Source of the DNA: an uncultured Cellvibrionales bacterium
Lineage (GTDB): Bacteria > Pseudomonadota > Gammaproteobacteria > Pseudomonadales > Dasaniaceae
Reading direction: 5' to 3'
NCBI GenBank assembly: GCA_913019905.1
Contig: CAJVZD010000021.1
Coordinates: 1-64,000 of the forward strand
Length of the DNA: 64,000 bases
Both the position numbers and the translations under genes were made by a program. Positions 9,638-19,900 of the stretch are shown piece after piece. Within the stretch, counting starts at the first letter, position 1, and each line of letters opens with the position of its first letter. The notes beneath the pieces were generated by a model. That model saw only the letters and a list, made by a program, of their open reading frames with translations, did no database searches and had not been told where the DNA came from.

Positions 9638-10531
9638 TTAATCGATAACTAGCACCTTTTCCCGGCTCTGAATGAGAACTCGCTTTATGGCGGCATAAGC
9701 CGTGTTCAATAACAACTGGATATTCGGTTTTTCCATCACCTCAATATAAGCTCTCAACTCACTGTCTTTCAAAAATCGGTAACTGAACAGATTTAAATCT
9801 GAACTTACATCTTTCAGATAACTCTCACGCTGATCGCGCTGCGAGTTCACCAAACTATCTGGCAAAAACAGCTCTGGAGTTTTACCTATCTTCGCTGTCA
9901 AAATTTGTACAGTGACATTTATTTCCGTTTGAATTAAGGCGACAAATGCCGTGGTCTTAAGGGCTGAACCCAAACGTTCGATCAGTGCCAATCGATCAAC
10001 TGCAGGCGGTTTTTCCTGCAGGGCTTCTTGATACAATCTAAATTTTTCCTGTGCGCCTTCCATGGACATAGCCACGTCGAAATTACGCACACGGACTGGC
10101 AAAGGCTCTGCCAATAATTGATCAATAGTATCGATATCAGCGTCCAGCACAGCTATAATATCCGCACGCACACTATTTAAGATCGATTGAGAACTATCAT
10201 GGGCTTGCATTCGGTGCCGAAATTCTCGTGCACTTTCTTTTGCGAAGTCCCCGCCAAGATGTTTCGAATTCTGGTCAACTACCCGATCAATTTGTTGAAT
10301 ATTCCCCGCAATACCCAACCAACTTAAGAGGCGATCAATCTGAGCTTCTTTGCCGCGGCTTTGTACATCGACCTTTTGATCCCTACCCCCTCCAAATTCG
10401 CTATCTTGCGACGCAATCAAAGACGACCTACTGTTTGCAACATCATTTGGCTGAGCGCTAATTCGAACTGAAAAAACCGCTATAAAGGCAAAAAGAAAAA
10501 AGGTAAAACACAATTGAAAGTGTTTATTCAT
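9638..10531 (-). CDS. Secreted hypothetical protein, helical
   Basis: The product is 297 residues if translation starts at the ATG at 10531. That start places a classical signal peptide (MNKHFQLCFTFFLFAFIAVF, cleavage probably after ISA) at the extreme N-terminus, so I prefer it to the longer frame beginning at 10591, which would bury the signal. The mature protein is hydrophilic and predicted to be nearly all helix, with no cysteines and no enzymatic motif I recognise. A periplasmic or outer-membrane-associated location is inferred from the signal peptide alone. It precedes nothing obvious in an operon; the symporter gene upstream on the same strand ends 96 bp before its start. Confidence 0.6.
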   Translation of the reverse strand: MNKHFQLCFTFFLFAFIAVFSVRISAQPNDVANSRSSLIASQDSEFGGGRDQKVDVQSRGKEAQIDRLLSWLGIAGNIQQIDRVVDQNSKHLGGDFAKESAREFRHRMQAHDSSQSILNSVRADIIAVLDADIDTIDQLLAEPLPVRVRNFDVAMSMEGAQEKFRLYQEALQEKPPAVDRLALIERLGSALKTTAFVALIQTEINVTVQILTAKIGKTPELFLPDSLVNSQRDQRESYLKDVSSDLNLFSYRFLKDSELRAYIEVMEKPNIQLLLNTAYAAIKRVLIQSREKVLVID

Positions 10532-10627
10532 GCCTATTAACGAGAAGGATTTATCGCATTTTTTACACTCACGGCTAATCAATGCTTCCACCTCAAACGA
10601 AGCTTATACGAACCCGAACAATGTATG

Positions 10628-11908
10628 CTAAGTAGCAGCAACATTGGTTTTTTCGCCTTCAGTTCGAGCGATTATTACTGCACCACAAGAATCACTGTAA
10701 ACGTTGACGGAAGTACGCATCATATCCAGAATCCGATCTGTAACAAGCAACAAGCCCAGGCCTTCTAACGGCAGGCCTATAACGCCAAGGATGACGGTAA
10801 TGGCCACCAAACTGGCCGCGGGTATACCCGCGACACCTATGGATGTTAACAATGCCACTAACACAATTGTAAATTGTTGCACAATTGATAAATCCAAGCC
10901 ATAAGCCTGTGCGATAAACATAGCCGCCACGCACTCATAAAGCGCCGTTCCGTCCATGTTTATGGTCGCACCTAAAGGCAATACGAAACTGGTCGTACTA
11001 TTTGACACACCTACTTCTTTTTCTACGGTTTCGAGTGTTAGTGGCAATGTTGCGGAACTTGATGCAGTCGAAAAAGCAGTTAACATCACCGGAGACATTT
11101 TCCTTATAAACTCATAAGGAGCTACTTTACCCACAAATCTTAACAACAGCGGTAGAGCGACGAAGGCATGAATTGCCAAAGCACCTACCACACTGCAAAA
11201 GAAAATTAGCAAAGGTTGGAAAGCGGCAAACCCGGTAGCAGACACTGTTTTCGCGACCAAACCAAACACGCCAATCGGTGCAAACTTCATTACCCACATT
11301 GTAATGAGCATCATCGTTTCAAAAACACCCTGCCAAAAGTCTTTTAATAGCTGACCTCTACGATTATCGATTCGAGTCATAAACAGACCAAACAATAACG
11401 CAAAAAATATCAAGCCGAGCATTTGTCCTTCTGCTGCTGCTGCGACGATATTAGTCGGAACCATTCGCAAAAAAACATCGGTTATGTCACTGGCAGAACG
11501 GCCCTCTACTTTGGCTACAACAGCGCTCAGTTCATTTTGATCAGTGGTAAGATTTAATTGGCTCGCAGCGGGCTGACCATCGACAATGCCGGGGGTAGTG
11601 ATATTGACAACCGCCAACCCAATAAGAATCGACAACAAGCTGGTCGTAGCGTAAAACAATATCGTTTTTCCACCTAGTCGCCCGAGATTTTCGCTGTCTC
11701 CTATCCCTGAGATACCACTAATAATCGATGACAGAATAAGTGGCACAATGATCATTTTTAAAGCATTCAAAAAGAGAGTACCAATAAATTGATACACTGC
11801 AATGAGAGATACTCCAAGTATTTGAGAGCCATCATCGGTTGCCAATCCGGCAACGATAGCTAGAGATATTGCGATCAATATTTGCCAGTGAAGTGCGAGC
11901 CTACTCAT
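10628..11908 (-). CDS. Dicarboxylate/amino acid:cation symporter (DAACS, SLC1-like)
   Basis: Inner-membrane secondary transporter of the GltP/DctA family that imports glutamate, aspartate or C4-dicarboxylates with protons or sodium. The 426-residue product has the family's serine-rich re-entrant loop (STASSSATLPLTLE), the helix 7 motif NMDGTALYE and a second re-entrant stretch near residues 350-380. The ATG at 11908 is preceded by GAGAGG at 8-nt spacing and gives the usual N-terminal membrane helix, so it is chosen over the ATG at 11938. The substrate (amino acid or dicarboxylate) is not decidable by eye. Confidence 0.9.
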   Translation of the reverse strand: MSRLALHWQILIAISLAIVAGLATDDGSQILGVSLIAVYQFIGTLFLNALKMIIVPLILSSIISGISGIGDSENLGRLGGKTILFYATTSLLSILIGLAVVNITTPGIVDGQPAASQLNLTTDQNELSAVVAKVEGRSASDITDVFLRMVPTNIVAAAAEGQMLGLIFFALLFGLFMTRIDNRRGQLLKDFWQGVFETMMLITMWVMKFAPIGVFGLVAKTVSATGFAAFQPLLIFFCSVVGALAIHAFVALPLLLRFVGKVAPYEFIRKMSPVMLTAFSTASSSATLPLTLETVEKEVGVSNSTTSFVLPLGATINMDGTALYECVAAMFIAQAYGLDLSIVQQFTIVLVALLTSIGVAGIPAASLVAITVILGVIGLPLEGLGLLLVTDRILDMMRTSVNVYSDSCGAVIIARTEGEKTNVAAT

Positions 11909-12103
11909 AAAGGAAACCTCTCGTGCCTTCTCAGGCAACTTATTATTTATTATTCCAGACTTGAAACGCTAAACTTTCAGTCCGATTTACTGGTGAGCTT
12001 ACCACGGAGAGAAAAATCAATCTCGCCTAATCCCGTGGATATTCAATAAAGACCGTTTTGGCTTTTCAAAAATCAAATTGCGAGTAAATCAGATAACACC
12101 GAG

Positions 12104-12646
12104 CTACTTTGCCGCGAGCAATTTCAAAAACTCAGTCTTTCCCAATTGCTCCAGTCGCCGTATATTATTTTGCGGAATTTCGTCAGGATTTGAATAAGCT
12201 TCCAAAGCACGAGTCAATTGAGCTTCGCGAATAAAATGCAACATGGGGTAGGGTGAACGGTTGGTGTAATTACTTATATCGTCTCTGTGTACGCCGTCGA
12301 AGCAATACTCAGGGTGGAACGTGGCTATTTGAATAATATTATCCAAACCCACTTCAACCAACAAATCAGAGGCAATTTCAGCCATCGCCCAATACTCATC
12401 AAAGTTATGCATGGCATGAGGGAAAATTAGTATGCTTGTTGCCACTTCAATTTCATCAGCACTTTGTATTTTATCGAGCTGCGTCAATACGTCGGCCAGA
12501 ACTCCTTCTAACTCTGTGGCATCAGAGACTTCAATCTGAATCGAATCTGCGGCTAAAACGGGTCCGGCAAAAGGGCAAAGATTCAGCCCGACCACTATGT
12601 TCTTCAACCATCGAACAGTGTTTCTTACTGTTTCTGTGTTTTCCAT
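12104..12646 (-). CDS. DUF1415 family protein
   Basis: A 180-residue cytoplasmic protein that I recognise as DUF1415 from its N-terminal WLKNIVVGLNLCPFA segment and the central ATFHPEYCFDG and NRSPYPMLHFIREA segments. The family is widespread in proteobacteria and has no established function. Conserved cysteines and histidines in these motifs could suggest metal or redox chemistry, but this is a guess. It sits 94 bp downstream of the HU gene, behind a terminator, so it probably has its own promoter. Confidence 0.82.
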   Translation of the reverse strand: MENTETVRNTVRWLKNIVVGLNLCPFAGPVLAADSIQIEVSDATELEGVLADVLTQLDKIQSADEIEVATSILIFPHAMHNFDEYWAMAEIASDLLVEVGLDNIIQIATFHPEYCFDGVHRDDISNYTNRSPYPMLHFIREAQLTRALEAYSNPDEIPQNNIRRLEQLGKTEFLKLLAAK

Positions 12647-12688
12647 CAGAACACCATCGCTATAACGGGTAAGTCCAGAATTGGTGGC

Positions 12689-12720
12689 AAAAAAAAGGGG
12701 GGTGTTTTCGCACCACCCCT
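12689..12720 (-). terminator. Rho-independent terminator of the HU gene
   Basis: Read on the minus strand, AGGGGTGGTG and CACCCCCCT form a GC-rich stem with one bulged T around a CGAAAA loop, followed by a run of Ts. It lies 20 bp after the HU stop codon. Confidence 0.82.
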
Positions 12721-12739
12721 GCTTTAATTAGACCTACGC

Positions 12740-13012
12740 TTAATTAACAGCTTCTTTTAACGCTTTGCCGGGTTTAAAACCAACGGTATTGCTTGCTGCA
12801 ATTTGTAGCGCTTCACCGGTTTGCGGGTTTTTACCTGTACGCGCATTCCGATGACGGTTTTCAAATGTTCCAAAACCAATCAAACTGACGGATTCCTTTC
12901 TACTCAAAGAATTTGTGATTTCATCCAAAATCGCTGATAAAACATCATTTGCTTTAGCGGTCGGAATATCCGCTTTATCGGCAATAGCAGCGGCAAGATC
13001 TGGTTTTCGCAT
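12740..13012 (-). CDS. hupB: HU family DNA-binding protein
   Basis: A 90-residue nucleoid protein that bends DNA as a dimer. The family signature is clear: helix-helix N-terminus, LIGFGTFENRHRNARTG and the DNA-inserting arm tip GKNPQTGE with its conserved proline. The gene is monocistronic, ends at a strong terminator and lies beside the rubredoxin reductase gene, as HU does in Pseudomonas. IHF subunits have different arm residues, so HU is the better call. Confidence 0.95.
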   Translation of the reverse strand: MRKPDLAAAIADKADIPTAKANDVLSAILDEITNSLSRKESVSLIGFGTFENRHRNARTGKNPQTGEALQIAASNTVGFKPGKALKEAVN

Positions 13013-13124
13013 GGTGTAACCCTCGTTATATCATATTACTGAATACTATTTTAGAGCTGTCTAAATGACTCTCTAAGAAGTAGACAAATTGTTAAGATCG
13101 CAAAATGACTCAGAATTCAAATCA

Positions 13125-14501
13125 TTATGCCATCAATGGTGGTAGTTCTTTTTGCAGACGCATTTTTTGTTTTGTGCCTTCTCCCGTTAGTGCGAAGCCC
13201 AATAGCTCGCCAGCGGGATTGCGAAATTCGGCAATCACATTGTTACCATCAGTATCGATTGTCCACGCGCCATCGGCGCCCTGAGGAACAGGATTGACGA
13301 CAACAGGACACGCCGGCGTCTTAATAGTAACGGGCATCACTCCATAACTGACTTCTGTCGGAGTTCCCGATAGCGTTTTCCCCAGCGCGCGTGCAGCAGC
13401 CATTAAGGGAGCGACATAAACCAGGTTTAGCCCGCCTACCTCGGCACAATCCCCTAGTGTATAGACATTTTTGGCAGAGGTTTCTAGTAAACGGTTAGCG
13501 ACGATACCTTTGTTAACATCGATCCCCGCTGCAGCAGCCAACTCTATTCGAGATCGCACGCCAACCGCACAGACGACCATGTCTGCAGCAATCACTGCGC
13601 CGGTATTTAGCGTAACATTGACGCCGGTTTCCGAGCGATTGACTTCGGTTACAAGAGGGCCAAAATGAAACGTGGCACCCATCCCCTCAAGAGCACGCTG
13701 AACCGCTTTACCTGCCTGTTCCGGTAGTAGCGTAGGAAGGCAATATCCTAACGGATCTACCACTTCTACTTCAAAACCGCCGTTTATTAAATCGTTCGTG
13801 TACTCACAACCGATAAGCCCGCCGCCGATTATGCACACTTTCTTGGCTTTGCTTTTAGCCATTGCCTTGCGAAAATCGTCAAAATCAAGGAGGTCATTAA
13901 CAGTATAAACGTGGTCGAGCGCATCACCTTTGATAGGCGGCGCGATGCTATTTGCACCCAAGGCCAAAACCAACTTACTGTAGTGAATACGAGTCGCCGA
14001 ATCTCCAACTTTGATGAGTTGTTGTTCCGTGTTAATTGCAACGACTTTGGTCATTGTCCAAACACTGGCCTTTAGCTGTTTAGCCATAGTACCTGCATCG
14101 GACTGAGCAAGATCCATTGCGCTGGTATTTTTTGTATAACCCGTAGACAACATTGGTTTTGAGTAGGGCCGACCGTCATCTGAAGTGATTATTATCAAGG
14201 GCGTTTCTGCATCGTGCTTGCGGAATTCTTTTGCCAGATTATAACCGGCGAGACCACTGCCTAAAATAATCAACGGTGCTGCTATGTGATCCGTATCGTC
14301 TTCGGCTTCATGATGTGGGACTTCTGATGATTCCTCAGTACTCGGCAATAATTCGAAGTCATCTTTCCCGACACCACAATCCGGACAGATCCAATCATCC
14401 GGGATATCTTCCCATTTTGTGCCGGGTGCAATTCCAGAATCCGGATCTCCCTTTGCCTCATCATAGATAAAGCCGCAGACAATACATTCCCATCTATTCA
14501 T
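13125..14501 (-). CDS. Fused rubredoxin - rubredoxin reductase (NADH-dependent FAD oxidoreductase)
   Basis: A 458-residue fusion that would pass electrons from NAD(P)H through FAD to its own iron site. Residues 1-50 are a rubredoxin with the iron cysteines C6, C9, C39 and C42 (CIVCG...CPDCG). After a linker rich in glutamate and histidine, residues from about 75 form an AlkT-like reductase with an FAD dinucleotide motif ([15 protein letters not shown]), an NAD motif ([11 protein letters not shown]) and the second FAD contact ([10 protein letters not shown]). In Pseudomonas the two parts are separate adjacent genes. Likely partners are alkane hydroxylases or oxygen/peroxide detoxification. Divergent from ubiC. 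Confidence 0.93.
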   Translation of the reverse strand: MNRWECIVCGFIYDEAKGDPDSGIAPGTKWEDIPDDWICPDCGVGKDDFELLPSTEESSEVPHHEAEDDTDHIAAPLIILGSGLAGYNLAKEFRKHDAETPLIIITSDDGRPYSKPMLSTGYTKNTSAMDLAQSDAGTMAKQLKASVWTMTKVVAINTEQQLIKVGDSATRIHYSKLVLALGANSIAPPIKGDALDHVYTVNDLLDFDDFRKAMAKSKAKKVCIIGGGLIGCEYTNDLINGGFEVEVVDPLGYCLPTLLPEQAGKAVQRALEGMGATFHFGPLVTEVNRSETGVNVTLNTGAVIAADMVVCAVGVRSRIELAAAAGIDVNKGIVANRLLETSAKNVYTLGDCAEVGGLNLVYVAPLMAAARALGKTLSGTPTEVSYGVMPVTIKTPACPVVVNPVPQGADGAWTIDTDGNNVIAEFRNPAGELLGFALTGEGTKQKMRLQKELPPLMA

Positions 14502-14588
14502 TCGATTCCTACCTTTTGCACTTTATAATGTACCTTATTACGTACCTACAAATTTGACATTTTCTCAACTCAAGCACAGTTAGTACCG

Positions 14589-14605
14589 CCAGCTTCATAA
14601 GCTGG
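14589..14605. repeat. Small hairpin in the rubredoxin reductase / ubiC divergent promoter region
   Basis: CCAGCTT and AAGCTGG surround CAT. It lies in the 206-bp space where promoters for both genes must lie. Operator or attenuator roles are possible but unsupported. Confidence 0.3.
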
Positions 14606-14707
14606 TATCAGAAAATGAGGGCTGTCGCGACTTGCATGTGCGACCGTTATCCCTCATCCTGCGCCGAACCTCAATAATACAACGACCAAATTGCCGGAAG
14701 CCAGATA

Positions 14708-15265
14708 TTGTACGCTGTTCAAGCACCTAGATACCACCCCAAGGAATCGAATTGGCAGGATTATCATCACTATACGGCGAATCATTTGCCGTCTTCGATA
14801 AGCGCCTGGCTTCTAGATTCCGGGTCTCTTACCCAACGGCTCATTAAAGCCAGCGGCAATCGATTTCGGGTACAGCTTATTTCTCAAGATTGGCAAAAAG
14901 CCCACTCCTCTGAACGGAACCTGCTGGGAATGGCCATGCGCGAGCAAGCGATAATACGGGAAGTTGCTCTGCTTTGTAACGGCGAGCCATGGGTTTTTGC
15001 CCGTAGTGTGATCCCTGCCTCCTCACTCACCGGCCATCTCCGACAGTTGCGAGGACTAAAAAACAGTTCTTTGGGGGAGATGTTATTTCGCGACCCGACA
15101 ATGTACAGACATCCATTTCAAGTTGCCGCGATCGATGGACAAAGCCAGCAGATACCCAAATTCTTACGGCAACCACTGGCTCTATGGGGACGACGCTCGC
15201 GGTTTGAACTCAGAGACAAACCCATTATGGTGAGCGAAATCTTCCTTCCCACATTTCGGCCATAA
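14708..15265 (+). CDS. ubiC: Chorismate lyase (chorismate-pyruvate lyase)
   Basis: A cytoplasmic enzyme of 185 residues that removes pyruvate from chorismate to give 4-hydroxybenzoate, the first committed step of ubiquinone synthesis. Family features visible are the N-terminal WLLDSGSLTQRLI, the central REVALLCNGEPWVFARSVIP and the C-terminal LWGRRSRFELRDKPIMVSEIFLP, which ends with the catalytic-loop glutamate. The start is a TTG with GGAAG seven bases before it; no ATG fits. ubiA does not follow here, unlike in many relatives. Confidence 0.92.
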   Translation: MYAVQAPRYHPKESNWQDYHHYTANHLPSSISAWLLDSGSLTQRLIKASGNRFRVQLISQDWQKAHSSERNLLGMAMREQAIIREVALLCNGEPWVFARSVIPASSLTGHLRQLRGLKNSSLGEMLFRDPTMYRHPFQVAAIDGQSQQIPKFLRQPLALWGRRSRFELRDKPIMVSEIFLPTFRP

Positions 15266-15383
15266 CGGCCAATGGTGACCGCTCCCTGTGTCACGTCGCC
15301 GACCAGAAAATGCATTAGATAAAGACTAAGTATTTGAAATTGATATCGATCTGTATTTTTCAGGATCGACTAAGTAAGAACGA

Positions 15384-15866
15384 CTAAATAGAAGTCAAAA
15401 AATGGTGTAATTTTTTCTGAAAATAGTCGATATCGGGTATGCTTGCTTTTTCACCACTGACCAACACGTTAGAAAGCTCGGAGGGGCCGAGTGACGTGCT
15501 TTCTTCCAGCGCGATTTCACTGGGAATTATTCGCATCAAACGCGGCACACCATCAATAACTATTCCACAAAAAGGCATCTCTTCCCCCTCTAATAGTCCG
15601 TTCAGTACAGCAATCCGCCTGGTCCTAGAGCTACTTCCGGCAGCATCACCATTGATCAGCTCAAAGGATATTAGCGGAACTGAAACGTCTCTCCACATAA
15701 TATGACCCAAAAACCAGTCTGGAGAATTCTCGATTTCCTTTGGATCCATGAATGGAATAATTTCAGCTACAGATACATTTGGCAAAACGAGTTGCTTTTC
15801 ATGTAAGGGTATCAATAGCGTCGCCAAGACACTGTCCGCTGTATTAGTATTTTGATCCCTACTCAT
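15384..15866 (-). CDS. chpC: CheW-like protein ChpC of the Pil-Chp system
   Basis: A 160-residue CheW-domain adaptor at the distal end of the Chp gene cluster. The CheW fold is visible as LIPLHEKQLVLPNVSVAEII near the N-terminus and a downstream SVPLISFELI strand. ChpC is thought to be an optional coupling protein linking additional receptors to ChpA. It lies 70 bp after chpB in the same direction. Assignment as ChpC rather than PilI rests on position and on the divergent sequence. Confidence 0.87.
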   Translation of the reverse strand: MSRDQNTNTADSVLATLLIPLHEKQLVLPNVSVAEIIPFMDPKEIENSPDWFLGHIMWRDVSVPLISFELINGDAAGSSSRTRRIAVLNGLLEGEEMPFCGIVIDGVPRLMRIIPSEIALEESTSLGPSELSNVLVSGEKASIPDIDYFQKKLHHFLTSI

Positions 15867-15936
15867 TAACCATCCTCATTGATAATTTTCCCCTTAGCAG
15901 ATAGTCTTTCCAAAAACCCAAAACTATCGAGCAAGG

Positions 15937-16902
15937 CTACGCTAACAATTGTTCTGACAATAAATCTGCTAACTCTTCTGGTGTGCCGTGCTCACTAACG
16001 CAGCCCGTATCTATCGCCGACTGCGGCATATCTGGACTCACGCAGCTTTCGGGCGTTTGTGCCCAGACGGTAGAGCCGCACGCTTTAGCCACTCTAACGC
16101 CAATTTCACCATCGTTACAGGTACCGCTAAAAATTATCACTCCTAACTTGTCGCGATATAAGCGCGCCAGCTCTGCAATCACCTGATCAATAACCGGCTG
16201 ATAAATACCATCCCAGGACTTTTGTTTTTCAACAACTTTGCCAAATGGCAAAAACCTTAACTGACGATCTACCGGCACCACAAAAATTTCACCGTGACAC
16301 AGCATCTGCTCGCCCCTCACCAATTGCACCGGGTAATTTTGGGCGCGGCTAATCGTCTGCACTAACTGGCTATCGAAATTAGTTTCTGTATGCTGTGCGT
16401 AAACCATTGCGATCGGTAACGAAGTTGGCAAATTTTTTAAAAATCGACTGACAGCTTCAGGTCCACCCAATGAAGCAGCTAAAACCCAGACTTTGTCAGC
16501 CCAAGCTGTATTTTTTTCGTCTTGCCCCTCACATAATTGTTCACTGGCAATTTCACTTTCCTGGGGTAGTGCTACAACCTCAAGTTTTTCTAGTAAGCGA
16601 CGTTGCCAATAATCATAATTCTGAACGTCGTCTCCAGCGGGTATTTCATCATTAATTAGAAATAATTTGGTTGAATTCTCAACAACAATATTCAGCACCG
16701 CTTGAATATCCGAGTCCGTTAAATCCAACAACCACGCATCAATGTCTGCTTCATTATTACAAAGATCTTCAGCCAGATTATTAACGTCCAGAGAAACCGC
16801 AACGCTAAAGCCGCCGACGTTCAATACCTTTTTTAATGCGTGGCGGCGAGCATCGTCTTTAGTAATTAGACCAACCCTCGGCTTAACAATATCTTCGCTC
16901 AC
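15937..16902 (-). CDS. chpB: CheB-type methylesterase ChpB
   Basis: A 321-residue protein-glutamate methylesterase that would demethylate the receptor PilJ, opposing PilK. The C-terminal domain has the catalytic triad Ser144 (AASLGGPE), His171 (YAQHTETN) and Asp264 (CNDGEIGV). Residues 8-85 look like a divergent receiver (acidic DD near 16, LLDL near 60) that may not be phosphorylated normally. The gene starts 4 bp after the chpA stop, so the two are likely translated from one message. Confidence 0.92.
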   Translation of the reverse strand: MSEDIVKPRVGLITKDDARRHALKKVLNVGGFSVAVSLDVNNLAEDLCNNEADIDAWLLDLTDSDIQAVLNIVVENSTKLFLINDEIPAGDDVQNYDYWQRRLLEKLEVVALPQESEIASEQLCEGQDEKNTAWADKVWVLAASLGGPEAVSRFLKNLPTSLPIAMVYAQHTETNFDSQLVQTISRAQNYPVQLVRGEQMLCHGEIFVVPVDRQLRFLPFGKVVEKQKSWDGIYQPVIDQVIAELARLYRDKLGVIIFSGTCNDGEIGVRVAKACGSTVWAQTPESCVSPDMPQSAIDTGCVSEHGTPEELADLLSEQLLA

Positions 16903-16905
16903 GAA

Positions 16906-19900
16906 TCATTGCTCAATGTTTCTTCCCGTTAGTTTAATAATCTTCTCAAGCAATTCAGATTCTTGATAAGGTTTTCCCATGTATTCATCAACTCCTAAAG
17001 AAAAAGCCCTATCCCGATGTTTGTCTCCCGTTCGAGACGTGATCATGATTATTGGGAGATGTTTAACTCTATTTGTGTGACGGACTCGACTAGCTACTTC
17101 AAACCCATCCATTCGAGGCATTTCAATATCGAGCAGCATCAGATCAGGTAACCGTTCAATTTCACTTAACTGGGTGACGGCATCAACACCATCTTTCGCC
17201 AGCAATACGTCCATGCCTTGGCGCTCGAGAAAACGTGACATTACCTTCCGAACAGTAACCGAATCATCAACGATCATGACTAATGTACTTTGTTCTTCTA
17301 CGCTCTCATTTGTACTCTTCGCAGCACCTCGATGAACATGAGATAAGTCAGCTCTAATCATTGATAATAAGTCCAGAATAACAACAACGCTTCCATCACC
17401 CAACACAGTGGCTCCTGTCACACCTTGCACCTGGGAAAACTGTGGCCCTAAGGGTTTAACCACAATTTCCCTCGAACCCATTAAGCTATCGACTTGAATG
17501 GCGACAGAGTGTTCGGCACCGCGCGCTAACAACACAGGCAACGGCATAGATTGGCCTTCCAGATTTGGCTTTTCACCACGTTGCAATAAAGAACCCATAT
17601 AACGCATTACATAAGGCTGCCCAGCATACTCAAACAACGGTGCCTCTGGTTGGTAGTATGCTTCCAGCTCGTAGGGGCTAACTCGCACAATCCCCTCGAT
17701 TGTATTAAGGGGAATTGCGAAACTATCTCCTCCTATGGTGACCATCAACGCTCGATTTACCGAGACGGTAAAAGGCAAGCGGACGACAAATTGTGTACCT
17801 ACACCAAATTCTGACTGAATTTCCATTGAGCCGCCAAGCTGCTTAATTTCACTATTCACTACGTCCATGCCGACTCCGCGGCCTGAAATTTGAGTAACGG
17901 CAGCAGCGGTACTAATCCCTGAGTGCAAAATAAATTGAAGAATCTCATAGTCTGTAAGATCGGCATCGGCGTCCATCGCACCGCCTTCTATAGCCTTGGC
18001 CTTAATTTTTTCGAGGTTAATTCCGCCACCATCATCAGACAACTTTAAAACTATTTCCCCACCTTCTCTGGACAGATCTAATGAAATACTTCCTTTTTCT
18101 GGTTTACCTGCTGCGATACGTCCTTCTGCCGATTCAATACCGTGATCAACAGCATTACGTAACATATGTTCCAAGGGAACAATCATTCGATCTAACACAG
18201 CGCGATCGAGTTCTCCTTCGATATTATCTAACTGCAATTCCACATTTTTCTTGAGTTCCGAGCTCACCTGCCGAACAATCCTTCGCAATCGTGGAACCAA
18301 ACGTTGAAAAGGAACCATCCGTGATCGCAATAATCCCTCCTGCAAATCTGTATTGATCCTCGACTGCTGAACAAGGAGCGTTTCCATGTCCCTGGACTTA
18401 TCGGACAGCGTATTTTTTATATCGATTAGGTCGGATGAAGACTCCAACAAGGAACGAGATAGCTGCTGTAACTGAGAATATCGATCCATTTCCAAAGGAT
18501 CGAAGCCCTCCAATCCCTCACTTTCAACCTGTTCCTGTCGATACAGTATCTGCTGCTCTGTTTCCATATCCAATCGTCGAACTTGCTCTTGCAATCGTTC
18601 CGCAGTTATTTGCATCTCATCTAACGAAAACACCAAATCAGACATTTGTTCTTCAGCTCGGCCACGAGAGATCGACGTTTCGCCTGCAAGGTTTACCAGT
18701 TCTTCTAACAACTGAGCGGGGACTTTCACCATTTCCTGTTGACTGCTGGCGCCAGACGAATCAATCTTCTCAGGAGGGCGATCAAGTGATTTGTAGTTAG
18801 TTTTGCTTTGCGGTAAGTGGCTAACAGTTGAAGAGCTTGATAGTTCGAGGTCCAGTTTTTCGGACTCTAGTACCGAAGCGGTCTCTACGTTATCGACAAC
18901 CTCTGATACTGGTGGCGGGATTTCAGATAAATCGGGCTCAACATTTTCTTCGGTATTTTCATCGTCCGTTCTTTCTGCAATGTCGTGGTCTAAATCTTTG
19001 TCTATTCCGTTGCCAGGCTTTTCCCCATTCTTAACCGCAGAAATCTGAGTTATTAATTCATCTTGATTACGCTGAATTTGGGCAAAAAAATCATCCCCAA
19101 TTTCGGCATTTTCATTATCCACCCTAATCAATGCTGTTTCAAAATCGTGACTAAGGTCGCCTATCGCTGTCAGCCCTGCCATACGAGCGCCGCCTTTCAG
19201 CGTATGTAAGGTTCTTAAAAGCTCATTGAGAGCGCCGCGCTCTCCGCGATTTTGCCCTAAGAGATGAATTGCATTGTCCAAATCTTCAAGTAAATCATCT
19301 GCCTCGTCCAAAAAGATTTCGACAATTTCCGCGTCAATCTCATCTTCTTCGCTTTCAACTTTTCTGGTTGCTGCTGCATCAGTTGCGGGCTCAGGCAGCA
19401 GATCCGTGTTGATTTTCTTATCCGATTTAAGCTCTGTATCCGGCTCGCGATCTTCCTGTTCCAATTCCGATTTTAGTTCCAGCTTTTCCGCAAGCTCCAC
19501 ATCTTGAGCTCGCAATGGTTCCTGTTCCTGTTCCTGTTCCGGATTAGATTCCGGTCCGCTGGCGAAGACCAAGTCTATAGCTGACTCTATGTCGTCTTCA
19601 GGTTCGCGTTCCGTTCCGCTTGCGAGGGCCAAGTCGTCTATCGTTGAATCTATATCGCGTTCTGGCTCCACTTCGCTTGCGAGAGCCAAATCTATCGCTG
19701 AATCTACATCGCCTTCTGATTCAGGTTCCGCTCCGCCTGCGAAGGCCGACTCTATCACTGAATCTGTATTGCCATCTGGTTCTGGATCTGTTTCGGTTTG
19801 TATAATATCCCGTTCAATATAGGGGTCGTTATCCAGGTCAATTAGATCAAAGTCCTGATCTCCCTCGCTTTCGTTTTGGTAAATAGTGTCAATGAGTTCG

